Origin: JASGIT01 sp047601665
Lineage (GTDB): Bacteria; Pseudomonadota; Gammaproteobacteria; Burkholderiales; Burkholderiaceae_C
NCBI GenBank assembly: GCA_047601665.1
Contig: JASGIT010000001.1
Location: forward strand, 2,170,001-2,234,000
Length of the DNA: 64,000 nt
Direction: 5' to 3'
Shown: positions 42,769 through 51,778 of the stretch, in pieces
How the letters are laid out: each line of letters begins with the position of its first letter
How positions within the stretch are numbered: the stretch's first letter is position 1
Made by a program: the position numbers and the translations under genes
Notes under the pieces: generated by a model
Database searches by the model: none
The model's input: only the letters and a program-made list of their open reading frames with translations
What the model was told of the DNA's origin: nothing

Positions 42769-43184
42769 GCGGCGTGTCCGTTCCGCCCGCCGTCCCCGCG
42801 CATTTCCACACCTTTCTGGCATTCGACTTCGGTCTCAAGCGCACGGGCGTGGCCGTGGGCTCGCGCCTGCTGCGCACCGCCACGCCGCAGGCCACCATCC
42901 GCGCCGAGGGCGATGCGCGCTTTGCCGAGGTGGCCGCGCGCATCAAGGAGTGGGCACCCGACGCGCTGGTCATCGGCGTGCCCTTCCACCCCGACGGCGC
43001 GGCGCATGAGAACACCGCGCGCGCGCAAAAATTCGGCCGCCAGCTGCGCGGGCGCTTCGGCCTGCCGGTGTACGAGGTGGACGAGCGTTACAGCACCACC
43101 GAGGCCCACGCGCAAGGCGCCAAGGACGCCGACGCGGCCAGCGCGGCCATCATCCTGGAACAATTCCTGAGGAGTCTTGCATGA
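42765..43184 (+). CDS. ruvX: Holliday-junction resolvase-like / pre-16S rRNA nuclease YqgF
   Basis: 139-residue RNase H-fold nuclease that matures the 16S rRNA 5' end. It has an AFDFGLKRTGVAVG strand with the catalytic Asp, a VIGVPFHPDG loop and VDERYSTTEA. The start and stop both overlap neighbours (ATGA) in the yqgE-ruvX-pyrR chain. Confidence 0.93.
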   Translation: MSGVSVPPAVPAHFHTFLAFDFGLKRTGVAVGSRLLRTATPQATIRAEGDARFAEVAARIKEWAPDALVIGVPFHPDGAAHENTARAQKFGRQLRGRFGLPVYEVDERYSTTEAHAQGAKDADAASAAIILEQFLRSLA

Positions 43185-43699
43185 ATTCCCCCACCCCAGG
43201 CATTCTGGCGCTGGACGCCGAAGCCCTGTACCGCGAACTGCTGCGCGGCGTGCGCGGCCTGATGGGGCCGGCCACGCGGCTCGCGGGCATCGCCTCGGGC
43301 GGCGCGTGGCTGGCCGAGCGGCTGCACAAGGATCTGGGCCTGCCCGGCGCGCCCGGCGTGCTGTCGTCCGCGCTGCACCGCGACGACTTCGCCCAGCGCG
43401 GCCTGTCCGCCAGCGCGCAGACCGTGCTCGGCTTCGACGTGAACGGGGCCGACGTACTGGTGCTGGACGACGTGCTCTACACCGGCCGCACGCTGCGCGC
43501 CGTGCTCAACGAACTGTTCGACTACGGCCGCCCCGGCTGCGTGCGCCTGGCCGTGCTGGTCGACCGTGGCGGGCGCGAACTGCCCGTGCAGCCCGACTTC
43601 GCCGCCGCGCGCGTGGCGCTGCCCGCCAGCCAGTCGCTCGCGCTGGCGCGCGGCGCGGACGGCGTCTTCCAATTCCAAGTGAAAGCATCGGAGGCCTGA
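43181..43699 (+). CDS. pyrR: PyrR-type uracil phosphoribosyltransferase
   Basis: 172 residues. The type I PRTase motif is VLVLDDVLYTGRTLRA. In Gram-positives PyrR attenuates pyr operons; in this Gram-negative setting no leader attenuator is visible, so enzyme activity (UMP from uracil) is the safer assignment. Coupled to ruvX and 2 bp ahead of pyrB. Confidence 0.9.
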   Translation: MNSPTPGILALDAEALYRELLRGVRGLMGPATRLAGIASGGAWLAERLHKDLGLPGAPGVLSSALHRDDFAQRGLSASAQTVLGFDVNGADVLVLDDVLYTGRTLRAVLNELFDYGRPGCVRLAVLVDRGGRELPVQPDFAAARVALPASQSLALARGADGVFQFQVKASEA

Positions 43700-43701
43700 C
43701 C

Positions 43702-44661
43702 GTGGCCCAACGCAACCCGCAACTCAATAAGCACGGCGAACTGATCCACCTGCTCTCCACCGAGGGCCTGCCGCGCGACATCCTCACGCACATCCTCGAC
43801 ACCGCCGCCAACTTCGTCTCGTTCAACGACCGCGAGGTGAAAAAGGTGCCGCTGCTGCGCGGCAAGAGCGTGTTCAACCTGTTCTTCGAGAACAGCACGC
43901 GCACGCGCACCACGTTCGAGATCGCGGCCAAGCGGCTGTCGGCGGACGTGATCAACCTCGACATCGCGCGCAGCTCGGCCAGCAAGGGCGAATCGCTGCT
44001 CGACACCATCGCCAACCTGAGCGCGATGGCGGCCGACCTGTTCGTGGTGCGCCACAGCGAATCGGGCGCGCCCTACCTGATCGCGCAGCACGTGGCGCCG
44101 CACGTGCACGTGATCAACGCGGGCGACGGGCGGCACGCGCACCCCACGCAGGGGCTGCTCGACATGTACACCATCCGCCACTACAAGAAGGACTTTTCCA
44201 ACCTCACCGTGGCCATCGTGGGCGACGTGCTGCACTCGCGCGTGGCGCGGTCCGACATCCACGCGCTGACCACGCTGGGCGCCGCCGAGGTGCGCGTGGT
44301 CGGCCCGCGCACCCTGGTGCCCGGCGACCTGGCGCAGATGGGCGTGCGCGTGTTCCACACGCTGGAGGAAGGCATCAAGGGCGCGGACGTGGTCATCATG
44401 CTGCGCCTGCAGAACGAACGCATGAGCGGCGCGCTGCTGCCGTCGAGCCAGGAGTATTTCAAGAGCTTCGGCCTCACGCCCGAGAAGCTGCGCTGGGCCA
44501 AGCCCGACGCCATCGTCATGCACCCCGGCCCCATCAACCGCGGCGTGGAAATCGACTCCGCCGTGGTCGACGGCCAGCAGAGCGTGATCCTGCCGCAGGT
44601 CACCTTCGGCATCGCGTGCCGCATGGCGGTCATGTCCATCGTCGCGGGGAATGAAGCATGA
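43702..44661 (+). CDS. pyrB: Aspartate carbamoyltransferase catalytic subunit
   Basis: First dedicated step of pyrimidine synthesis. The 319-residue protein has the carbamoyl-phosphate site FFENSTRTRTTFE, the HPTQGLLD loop and the aspartate-site LRLQNER segment. The GTG start is supported by GGAGG eight bases upstream. There is no pyrI, as in Pseudomonas-type holoenzymes. Stop overlaps pyrC' by ATGA. Confidence 0.96.
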   Translation: MAQRNPQLNKHGELIHLLSTEGLPRDILTHILDTAANFVSFNDREVKKVPLLRGKSVFNLFFENSTRTRTTFEIAAKRLSADVINLDIARSSASKGESLLDTIANLSAMAADLFVVRHSESGAPYLIAQHVAPHVHVINAGDGRHAHPTQGLLDMYTIRHYKKDFSNLTVAIVGDVLHSRVARSDIHALTTLGAAEVRVVGPRTLVPGDLAQMGVRVFHTLEEGIKGADVVIMLRLQNERMSGALLPSSQEYFKSFGLTPEKLRWAKPDAIVMHPGPINRGVEIDSAVVDGQQSVILPQVTFGIACRMAVMSIVAGNEA

Positions 44662-45950
44662 AGATCCTGATCCAGAACGGCCGCGTGATCGACCCGGCCA
44701 GCGGTTTTGACCAGACGTGCGACGTGGCCATCGCGGCGGGGCGGGTCATCGCCATCAACCGGGTGGCCAAGGACTTCACCCCCAACCGCGTGATCGACGC
44801 CACGGGCTGCCTGGTGCTGCCCGGCCTGGTGGACCTGGCCGCGCGCCTGCGCGAGCCCGGGCACGAGCATGAAGGGATGCTCGAATCCGAAATGGCCGCC
44901 GCCGTGGCGGGCGGCGTGACCAGCCTGGTCTGCCCGCCCGACACCGACCCGGTGCTCGACGAGCCCGGCCTGGTCGAGATGCTCAAGTTCCGCGCCGAGA
45001 AGCTGCACCAGGCGCGCCTGTTCCCGCTGGGCGCGCTCACGCGCGGGCTCGCGGGCGAGGTGCTGACCGAGATGGCCGAATTGACCGAATCCGGCTGCGT
45101 CGGCTTCGGCCAGGCCGACGTGCCCATCGCCAGCACCCAGGTGCTGCAGCGCGCATTGCAGTACGCGGCCACCTACGGCTACACCGTGTGGCTGCGCCCG
45201 CAGGAGCTGCACCTGGGCAAGGGCGTGGCCGCCAGCGGCCCGCTGGCCACGCGGCTGGGCCTGTCGGGCGTGCCGGTGGCGGCGGAGACGATCGCGCTGC
45301 ACACCATCTTCGAGCTGCTCAAGGCCACGCCCGCGCGCGTGCACCTATGCCGCCTGTCCAGCGCGGCGGGCGTGCAGCTGGTGCGCGAGGCCAAGGCGCA
45401 GGGCTTGGACGTGAGCTGCGACGTGAGCGTGAACTCGCTGCACCTGATCGACACCGACATCGGCTTCTTCGACAGCCGCGCGCGCCTGTCTCCCCCGCTG
45501 CGCCAGCAGCGCGACCGCGACGCGCTCAGCGCCGCGCTGGCCGACGGCACCATCGACGCGCTGGTGTCCGACCACACCCCGGTCGATGAAGACGCCAAGA
45601 CCCTGCCGTTCGCCGAGGCCGAGCCCGGCGCGACCGGGCTGGAGCTGCTGCTGAGCCTGGCCCTCAAGTGGTCGCGCGACGGCGGCGTGCCGCTCGCGCG
45701 CGCCATCGCCGTGGTGACCAGCGAACCCGCGCGCGTGCTGGGCGGCGCGCTGGGCACCCTGCAGGCCAGCGTGGGCCAACTGGTCGAAGGCGGCGTGGGC
45801 GACCTCTGCGTGGTGAACCCGAACGCCGACTGGCGCGTGGAGCCCGCCGCGCTCGCCAGCCAGGGCAAGCACACGCCGTTCTCGGGCTACGAATTGCCCG
45901 CGCGGGTGCGCGCCACGTTGGTGGGCGGGCAGGTGGCGTTCGAGCGCTGA
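44658..45950 (+). CDS. Dihydroorotase-like protein PyrC', predicted inactive ATCase subunit
   Basis: 430-residue amidohydrolase fold. The metal motif HxHLREPG is replaced by AARLREPG, so both histidines are gone. The HICHVS histidine is Arg (HLCRLS) and the ATDHAPH motif reads SDHTPV. Catalysis is therefore unlikely. In Pseudomonas a similar pyrC' product is needed to assemble pyrB ATCase dodecamers, and its gene overlaps pyrB as here. A true pyrC must lie elsewhere. Confidence 0.9.
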   Translation: MKILIQNGRVIDPASGFDQTCDVAIAAGRVIAINRVAKDFTPNRVIDATGCLVLPGLVDLAARLREPGHEHEGMLESEMAAAVAGGVTSLVCPPDTDPVLDEPGLVEMLKFRAEKLHQARLFPLGALTRGLAGEVLTEMAELTESGCVGFGQADVPIASTQVLQRALQYAATYGYTVWLRPQELHLGKGVAASGPLATRLGLSGVPVAAETIALHTIFELLKATPARVHLCRLSSAAGVQLVREAKAQGLDVSCDVSVNSLHLIDTDIGFFDSRARLSPPLRQQRDRDALSAALADGTIDALVSDHTPVDEDAKTLPFAEAEPGATGLELLLSLALKWSRDGGVPLARAIAVVTSEPARVLGGALGTLQASVGQLVEGGVGDLCVVNPNADWRVEPAALASQGKHTPFSGYELPARVRATLVGGQVAFER

Positions 45951-45957
45951 TCACGCG

Positions 45958-46695
45958 GTGCGACACCTGCGCGCCTGCTGGCGGTTGCTGCGGCTGCTGG
46001 GCCATGTGCTGCATGGCCTGGCGGTCATCGTCTGGCGCTTTCCCCGGCTCACGCCCGCGCAGCAGCAGGCGCGCGTGCACGCCTGGGCGCAGGGCCTGCT
46101 GGACTGCGCGGGCGTCACGCTCGAAGTGCGGGGCGCGCCGCCCGCGGGCGGCCCGGTGCTCATCGTCGCCAACCACCTGTCGTGGCTCGACATTCCGGTG
46201 CTGCACGCGGCGCGCTACTGCCGCTTCATCTCCAAGGCCGACGTGCGTGCCTGGCCTGTCGTCGGGCGCTTGGCCACGGCGGGCGGCACCCTCTACATCG
46301 AACGCACTTCGGCCCGCGACGCGATGCGCGTAGTCCACCATATGCGCGACGCCTTGCAGGCAGGTCAGGTGCTCGCCGTGTTCCCCGAAGGCACCACGGG
46401 CGACGGGCGCACGCTGCTGCCCTTCCACGCCAACCTGCTGCAGGCCGCGCTGTCGGCGGACGCGCCGGTGCTGCCCGTGGGCCTGCGCTTCATCGACCGC
46501 CGCACGCGCGCGGTCAGCCATGCGGCCAGCTACATCGGCGACGAAACCCTGGTCGGCTCCATCTGGCGCACGCTGGCCGCGCCGGGCCTCACGGCGGTGC
46601 TGAGCTGGGGCGTGCCCGAAAAGGCCGCGGGGCGCGACCGCCGCGCCTGGAGCATGGACCTGCACGCGGCGGTGGATGCGCTGCGCAACTCCTGA
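45958..46695 (+). CDS. 1-acyl-sn-glycerol-3-phosphate acyltransferase (PlsC-like)
   Basis: 245 residues. The acyltransferase motif is NHLSWLD, then FPEGTTGDG. It makes phosphatidic acid for membrane phospholipids. An N-terminal hydrophobic segment anchors it. It begins with GTG, 7 bp after pyrC', with no obvious ribosome binding site, suggesting coupling. Confidence 0.88.
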   Translation: MRHLRACWRLLRLLGHVLHGLAVIVWRFPRLTPAQQQARVHAWAQGLLDCAGVTLEVRGAPPAGGPVLIVANHLSWLDIPVLHAARYCRFISKADVRAWPVVGRLATAGGTLYIERTSARDAMRVVHHMRDALQAGQVLAVFPEGTTGDGRTLLPFHANLLQAALSADAPVLPVGLRFIDRRTRAVSHAASYIGDETLVGSIWRTLAAPGLTAVLSWGVPEKAAGRDRRAWSMDLHAAVDALRNS

Positions 46696-46744
46696 TTCGA
46701 TAGCTGCTTGCGCTTGTCCCGCCTGCACTGGAGTCCAAAAAGGC
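46696..46744. repeat. Palindromic repeat copy 7 (GCTGCTTGCGCTTG subtype)
   Basis: TTCGATAGCTGCTTGCGCTT followed by GTCCCGCCTGCACTGGAGTCCAAAA. It begins immediately after the acyltransferase stop; only part of the palindrome survives. Confidence 0.6.
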
Positions 46745-46803
46745 TGTAAACCCGCCACCCTGCCCGCGCACCCGCCGCCGCGCGGCGCGTGGTAGTCTGG
46801 GCC

Positions 46804-47712
46804 ATGCACGCCCGCGTTCTGCGCTACCTCGATGAAGTCGTGCGCCGCGGTTCCATCCGCAAGGCGGCGGAGCACCTGCACGTGGCGCCCACGGCGGTCA
46901 ACCGGCAGATCCTCAGCCTCGAAGCCGAACTGGGCGCGCCGCTGTTCGAGCGCATCCACAACCGCCTGCGCCTGACGCCGCTGGGCGAGATGGTGCTGGC
47001 CCACGTGCGCAGCACGCTGCGCGAGCACGCGGTGCTGCGCGAGCGCATCGCCGAATTCAAGGGCGCGCGGCGCGGCGAGATCACCGTGGCGGCCACGGCG
47101 GGGCTGGCGGGCTCGCTGCTGCCCACGCTGATCCACGAGTTCCGCCAGCGCTACCCCGGCATCGCGCTGCGCGTGATCGACCTGACCATCGACGAAATCA
47201 CCGCCGCCGTGGAGCGCGGCGACGCCGACCTGGGCCTGGGCTACGACCTGCCCGAGCGCGCCGCGCTGCGCACCCTGGCCGCGAGCGAATGGCAGATCGG
47301 CGCCGTGGTGCCGCCGCGCCATGCGCTGGCGCGCCAGTCGTCGGTGCTGCTGTCCGAATGCATCGGCCACCCGCTGATCCTGCCCGCGCCGCCGCTGTCC
47401 ATCCGCACCCTGCTGGCCGACGCCTTCGCGCGCAACGCCATCGCGGTCACGCCCGTGGCCGAATCGACCTCCACCACGCTGATCCGCCGCCTGGTCATGC
47501 TGGGCGAGGGCGTGGCGCTGCTCAACCAGCTGGACGTGATGGAGGAGCGCAGCCGCAACGCCCTGGTCTTCGTGCCGCTGCGCGACGCGCACCTGCAGCG
47601 CCAGACCCTGGTGCTCCTGGCCCGCGCCAAGGGGCAGCTGAGCGCGGCGGCGGAACTGCTAGCGGCCAGCATCGGCGAGGCGCTGGCGCACCTGTTCGCG
47701 GGCGGGCGCTGA
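46804..47712 (+). CDS. LysR-family transcriptional regulator
   Basis: 302 residues with an N-terminal helix-turn-helix (GSIRKAAEHLHVAPTAVNRQI) and a periplasmic-binding-like effector domain. ATG 46804 starts MHARVLRYL. Its stop abuts the convergent oxidoreductase stop in TGATCA. Targets are unknown; the purine deaminase/permease pair is nearby but not adjacent. Confidence 0.92.
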   Translation: MHARVLRYLDEVVRRGSIRKAAEHLHVAPTAVNRQILSLEAELGAPLFERIHNRLRLTPLGEMVLAHVRSTLREHAVLRERIAEFKGARRGEITVAATAGLAGSLLPTLIHEFRQRYPGIALRVIDLTIDEITAAVERGDADLGLGYDLPERAALRTLAASEWQIGAVVPPRHALARQSSVLLSECIGHPLILPAPPLSIRTLLADAFARNAIAVTPVAESTSTTLIRRLVMLGEGVALLNQLDVMEERSRNALVFVPLRDAHLQRQTLVLLARAKGQLSAAAELLAASIGEALAHLFAGGR

Positions 47713-48828
47713 TCAGCCTTGGCTCGGGTCGATCAGGAATTTCTCGCCCGTGGCCTTGCGCTCGTAGGCGCGCAGCACCTCGGGCTGCAGCGCCTCGGCC
47801 AGGCCGATGGTGCGCGTGTAGCGGCTGGCGAAGGTGGTGGTCAGCTCGCGGGCCACGCGCTGGCGCAGGCGCTGCGCCACGGCGGGGCCGGCCTTGCGCA
47901 GGAAGGGGAACAGCAGCCAGGCCGCCGCGCCCCACTGGAAGCCCAGCGCGGCGCGGTTCAGCACGGTGGGCGACGGGTCGAGGCCGCCGTAGATGTAGAG
48001 CTGCTTGAAGGTGTCCGACCCGTAGCGGCTGTACGCAGTCATGCCGCGCACGGCGGCGCGCTCCATGGCCTGCAGGATGTCGCCGCCCTGCGTGCCGCCG
48101 CCGATCGCGTCGAAGGCGATGGTCGCGCCGGTCTCGGCCACCGCGTCGGTCAGGCGCGCGGCGAAGTCGGCATCCTGGCTGTTCAGCACGTGGGCGGCGC
48201 CGATGCCGCGCAGGATGGCGGCCTGCGCCTCGGAGCGCACGATGTTGACGAGCGGGATGCCGTCGGCCAGGCAGATGCGCTGCAGCATCTGGCCCAGGTT
48301 GGACGCGGCCGCCGTGTGCACGATGGCCTTGTGCCCTTCGCCGCGCGCCGTCTCGACGAAGCCCAGGGCGGTGAGCGGGTTGACGAACATCGACGCGCCG
48401 TCCGCCGCGCTAGCGTCCGGGGGCAGGGGTATCACGTCGTCGGCGCGGATGCGGCGGTAATCGGCGTACATCGCGCCGCCGATCATGCCCACGCGCCGGC
48501 CCATCAGGGCGGCGGCGTTCCTGCCCGCGGCCACCACGGTGCCCGCGCCCTCGTTGCCCACGGGCAGCTTTTGCTCCAGCCGCCCCTGCATGGCCGCCAT
48601 GCGCGCGGGCGGCACGGTGAAGTGCAGGCCGTTGCCGACGGCCTCCAGGCTGGCCAGGTCGGCGGGGCCGAGCAGCAGGCCCAGGTCGCTGGGGTTGATG
48701 GGCGTGGCCTCGATGCGGACGACCACCTCGTCGTCGCCGGGGTCGCCCGTTTCCACGGGGTCCAGCGACAGCACGAGGGTGCCGTCGCCGTGGAGGGTTG
48801 AGTGCAATGCGCGTCCGCTGTAGGCCAT
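47713..48828 (-). CDS. MDR-family zinc-type NAD(P)H oxidoreductase
   Basis: 371 residues of the medium-chain dehydrogenase/reductase superfamily. It has an N-terminal GroES-like domain (VVVRIEATPINPSDLGLLLG, PVGNEGAGTVV) and a Rossmann domain. No structural zinc cysteines are visible, so a quinone-oxidoreductase-like enzyme is plausible. ATG 48828 has GGAG upstream. Divergent from the 8-oxoguanine deaminase gene. Confidence 0.82.
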   Translation of the reverse strand: MAYSGRALHSTLHGDGTLVLSLDPVETGDPGDDEVVVRIEATPINPSDLGLLLGPADLASLEAVGNGLHFTVPPARMAAMQGRLEQKLPVGNEGAGTVVAAGRNAAALMGRRVGMIGGAMYADYRRIRADDVIPLPPDASAADGASMFVNPLTALGFVETARGEGHKAIVHTAAASNLGQMLQRICLADGIPLVNIVRSEAQAAILRGIGAAHVLNSQDADFAARLTDAVAETGATIAFDAIGGGTQGGDILQAMERAAVRGMTAYSRYGSDTFKQLYIYGGLDPSPTVLNRAALGFQWGAAAWLLFPFLRKAGPAVAQRLRQRVARELTTTFASRYTRTIGLAEALQPEVLRAYERKATGEKFLIDPSQG

Positions 48829-48989
48829 GTCTGCTCCATATCCGAGGGGGGAGGTGCATTGTCGCCGTGGGCGAAAAACCGTGCTCGTCCACATTTTGTG
48901 GACGCTATGGTCGAAATTCGGTGCTATCCATAGCGCACCTGGCTGCCTAGACTCGCGCATTCCCACAACCCAGAGACAAGGCGCACCCC

Positions 48990-50387
48990 ATGACGCCCAA
49001 GACACTGATCGCCCGGCACGCGGACGTGCTGGTGACGATGGATGCCGAACGCCGCGAAATCAAAGGCGGCGCGCTGGTCGCCCAAGGCCCCGCCATCGTG
49101 TGGGTGGGCGCCACGGCCGATCTGCCGCCGCAGTACCAGCGCATGGCCGACGACGGCACGGCCCAGGTGCTGGACCTGCGCGGCCGCGTGGCGATGCCCG
49201 GGCTGGTCAACACCCACCACCACATGTACCAGAGCCTCACGCGCGCCGTGCCCGCGGCGCAGGACGCGGAGCTGTTCTCCTGGCTCACCAACCTGTACAT
49301 GCTCTGGTCGCACCTCACGCCCGAGATGGTGCGCGTCTCCACCCGCACGGCCATGGCCGAGCTGATGCTCTCGGGCTGCACCACGACCAGCGACCACCTG
49401 TACCTGTACCCCAACGGCGCGCGGCTGGACGACGCCATCGAGGCCGCGCGGCAGATGGGGATGCGCTTCCACGCCGCGCGCGGCTCCATGAGCCTGGGCC
49501 GCAGCAAGGGCGGCCTGCCGCCCGACGTGGTGGTGGAGGAGGAAGAGGCCATCCTGCGCGACAGCCTGCGCCTGATACAGCAGTACCACGACGGCGCGCG
49601 CCACTCCATGCTGCGCGTGGTGCTGGCGCCGTGCTCGCCGTTCTCCGTCACGCGCGACCTGATGCGCGAATCGGCGCTGCTGGCGCGCGCGCACGGCGTG
49701 TCGCTGCACACCCACCTGGCCGAGAACGACAACGACGTGGCCTTCTCGCGCGAGAAGTTCGGCCTGACCCCGGCGCAGTACGCCGAGGACCTGGGCTGGG
49801 TGGGGCGCGACGTGTGGCACGCGCACTGCGTCAAGCTCGACCCCGAGGGCATCGCGCTGTTCGCGCGCACCGGCACGGGCGTGGCGCACTGCCCCTGTTC
49901 CAACATGCGGCTGGCCTCGGGCATCGCGCCCATCCGCACCATGCGCGACGCGGGCGTGCCCGTGGGGCTGGGCGTGGACGGCAGCGCGTCCAACGATGGC
50001 GCGCACATGCTGGGCGAGGCGCGGCAGGCACTGCTGCTGCAGCGCGTGGGCTACGGCCCCGCCGCGCTGAGCGCGCGCGAGGCGCTGGAGATAGCCACGC
50101 TGGGCGGCGCGCGCGTGCTCAACCGCGACGACATCGGTGCGCTCGCGCCCGGCATGTCGGCGGACTTCGTCGCGTTCGACCTGTCCGGCGTGGGCTTCGC
50201 GGGCGCGGGGCACGACCCGGTCGCCGCGCTGGTGTTCTGCACCCCGGCCAACGTGGACGCCAGCGTCATCAATGGCCGCGTGGTGGTGGCGCAGGGCCGC
50301 CTGCTCACCACCGACCTGCCCGTGACGCTGGAGCGCCACCGCGACCTGGCGCGCACCTTGTTCGAAAAAGCGTCCGCCGGGCACTGA
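48990..50387 (+). CDS. 8-oxoguanine deaminase-like amidohydrolase
   Basis: 465-residue amidohydrolase. It has metal ligands VNTHHHMYQ, THLAEND, VWHAHCV and the catalytic Asp in VDGSASNDG. It resembles 8-oxoguanine and TrzN/AtzB-type deaminases; the neighbouring purine permease favours 8-oxoguanine. It forms 8-oxoxanthine (urate) or a related product in the cytoplasm. Confidence 0.88.
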   Translation: MTPKTLIARHADVLVTMDAERREIKGGALVAQGPAIVWVGATADLPPQYQRMADDGTAQVLDLRGRVAMPGLVNTHHHMYQSLTRAVPAAQDAELFSWLTNLYMLWSHLTPEMVRVSTRTAMAELMLSGCTTTSDHLYLYPNGARLDDAIEAARQMGMRFHAARGSMSLGRSKGGLPPDVVVEEEEAILRDSLRLIQQYHDGARHSMLRVVLAPCSPFSVTRDLMRESALLARAHGVSLHTHLAENDNDVAFSREKFGLTPAQYAEDLGWVGRDVWHAHCVKLDPEGIALFARTGTGVAHCPCSNMRLASGIAPIRTMRDAGVPVGLGVDGSASNDGAHMLGEARQALLLQRVGYGPAALSAREALEIATLGGARVLNRDDIGALAPGMSADFVAFDLSGVGFAGAGHDPVAALVFCTPANVDASVINGRVVVAQGRLLTTDLPVTLERHRDLARTLFEKASAGH

Positions 50388-50425
50388 CCCGAGCCGGAAC
50401 CACGATACACAACAGGAGACACACG

Positions 50426-51754
50426 ATGGCCACGCAAACCTTGCTCTACGGGGTGGAAGACCGCCCGCCCAGCTTCATCACCACCACGCTGCTGTCCTTG
50501 CAGCACCTGCTCGCCGCCCTGGGCGGCATCATCGCCGTGCCGCTGGTGTTCGGCGGCGCGCTCAAGCTGCCCGCCGACCAGGTCGTGGCGCTGGTGAACG
50601 CGGCGCTGCTCGGCTCGGGCATCGTCACCATCATCCAGTGCAAGGGCGTGGGGCCGGTGGGCATCCGCCTGCCCTGCGTGATGGGCACCAGCTTCGCCTT
50701 CGTGGGCGCGGGCATCAGCGTGGGGCTGGAGCACGGCGTGCCGGGCATCCTGGGCTCGTCGCTGGTGGGCTCGCTGGTGATGATCGTGGGCAGCTTCTTC
50801 ATGCCCGTGATGCGCAAGCTGTTCCCGCACACCGTCACCGCCGTGGTGGTGACCATGATCGGCCTGTCGCTCACGCCGGTGGCCGTGGACTGGGCCGCGG
50901 GCGGCAGGGGCAGCCCCACCTACGGAGCGGGCGGGCACCTGGCCATCGCGGGCTGCGTGCTGGCGCTGGTGATCATCTTCGTGCAGTGGGGCAAGGGCGT
51001 GGTCTCCGCGTCCGCCGTGGTGCTGGGCATCCTGTGCGGCTACCTGCTGTGCCTGGCGCTGGGCCTGATCGACTTCACGCAGGTGCGCAACGCCGAGGTG
51101 TTCGCCATTCCGCAGCCCTTCCGCTTCGGCATGACCTTCCCGGTGTCGGGCATCGTCGCCATGTCCATCGCGTTCCTGGTCACCATCGTGGAGACCACCG
51201 GCACCTTCATGGCGCTGGGCGCGGCCACCGAGACCCGCATCGACGGCCGGCGCCTGTCGCGCGGCATCCTGTGCGACGGCATCGGCTCGGCGTTCGCGGC
51301 GGTCATGTCCAGCCCGCCGCTGTCCACCTTCGCGCAGAACGTGGGCGTGGTGTCGCTCACGGGCGTGGCCAGCCGCCACGTGGTGGCGCTCACCGGCGTG
51401 ATGATGCTGTGCGCGGGCCTGTTCCCGGTGCTGGGCGCGCTGGTGGTGACCATTCCGCAGCCCGTGCTGGGCGGCGCGGGGCTGATGATGTTCGCCATGA
51501 TCATCTCCGCCGGCATCCGCATGTTGAGCGGCAGCGAGCACTCGCGCCGCAACGCGCTGATCATCGCCGTGTCGCTGGGCTGCGGCCTGGCGGTGACGGT
51601 GCGGCCCGAAATCCTGGCCAAGATGCCCGACTTCGTGCGCGAGGTGTTCGGCTCGGGCATCACCGTGGGCGCGATGGTGGCGGTGGCCATGAACCTGATT
51701 CTGCCGGGCCGGGAAACCGACCACGGCGATGAGGAAGAAGGCCACCACGCCTGA
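50426..51754 (+). CDS. Nucleobase:cation symporter-2 (xanthine/uracil permease)
   Basis: 442 residues with about 12-14 hydrophobic segments and the NCS2 signature around ETTGTFMALG; AACAGGAG precedes the ATG. Likely imports xanthine, urate or uracil. It lies 38 bp after the deaminase, making a purine uptake/deamination pair. Confidence 0.92.
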   Translation: MATQTLLYGVEDRPPSFITTTLLSLQHLLAALGGIIAVPLVFGGALKLPADQVVALVNAALLGSGIVTIIQCKGVGPVGIRLPCVMGTSFAFVGAGISVGLEHGVPGILGSSLVGSLVMIVGSFFMPVMRKLFPHTVTAVVVTMIGLSLTPVAVDWAAGGRGSPTYGAGGHLAIAGCVLALVIIFVQWGKGVVSASAVVLGILCGYLLCLALGLIDFTQVRNAEVFAIPQPFRFGMTFPVSGIVAMSIAFLVTIVETTGTFMALGAATETRIDGRRLSRGILCDGIGSAFAAVMSSPPLSTFAQNVGVVSLTGVASRHVVALTGVMMLCAGLFPVLGALVVTIPQPVLGGAGLMMFAMIISAGIRMLSGSEHSRRNALIIAVSLGCGLAVTVRPEILAKMPDFVREVFGSGITVGAMVAVAMNLILPGRETDHGDEEEGHHA

Positions 51755-51778
51755 GTGAGCGTGGCGGCCTGTCGCTGA

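Noticed and set aside
43100..43200. PyrR attenuator or leader upstream of the pyr genes
   Set aside because: The genes overlap with no leader space; no anti-terminator/terminator pair is visible.
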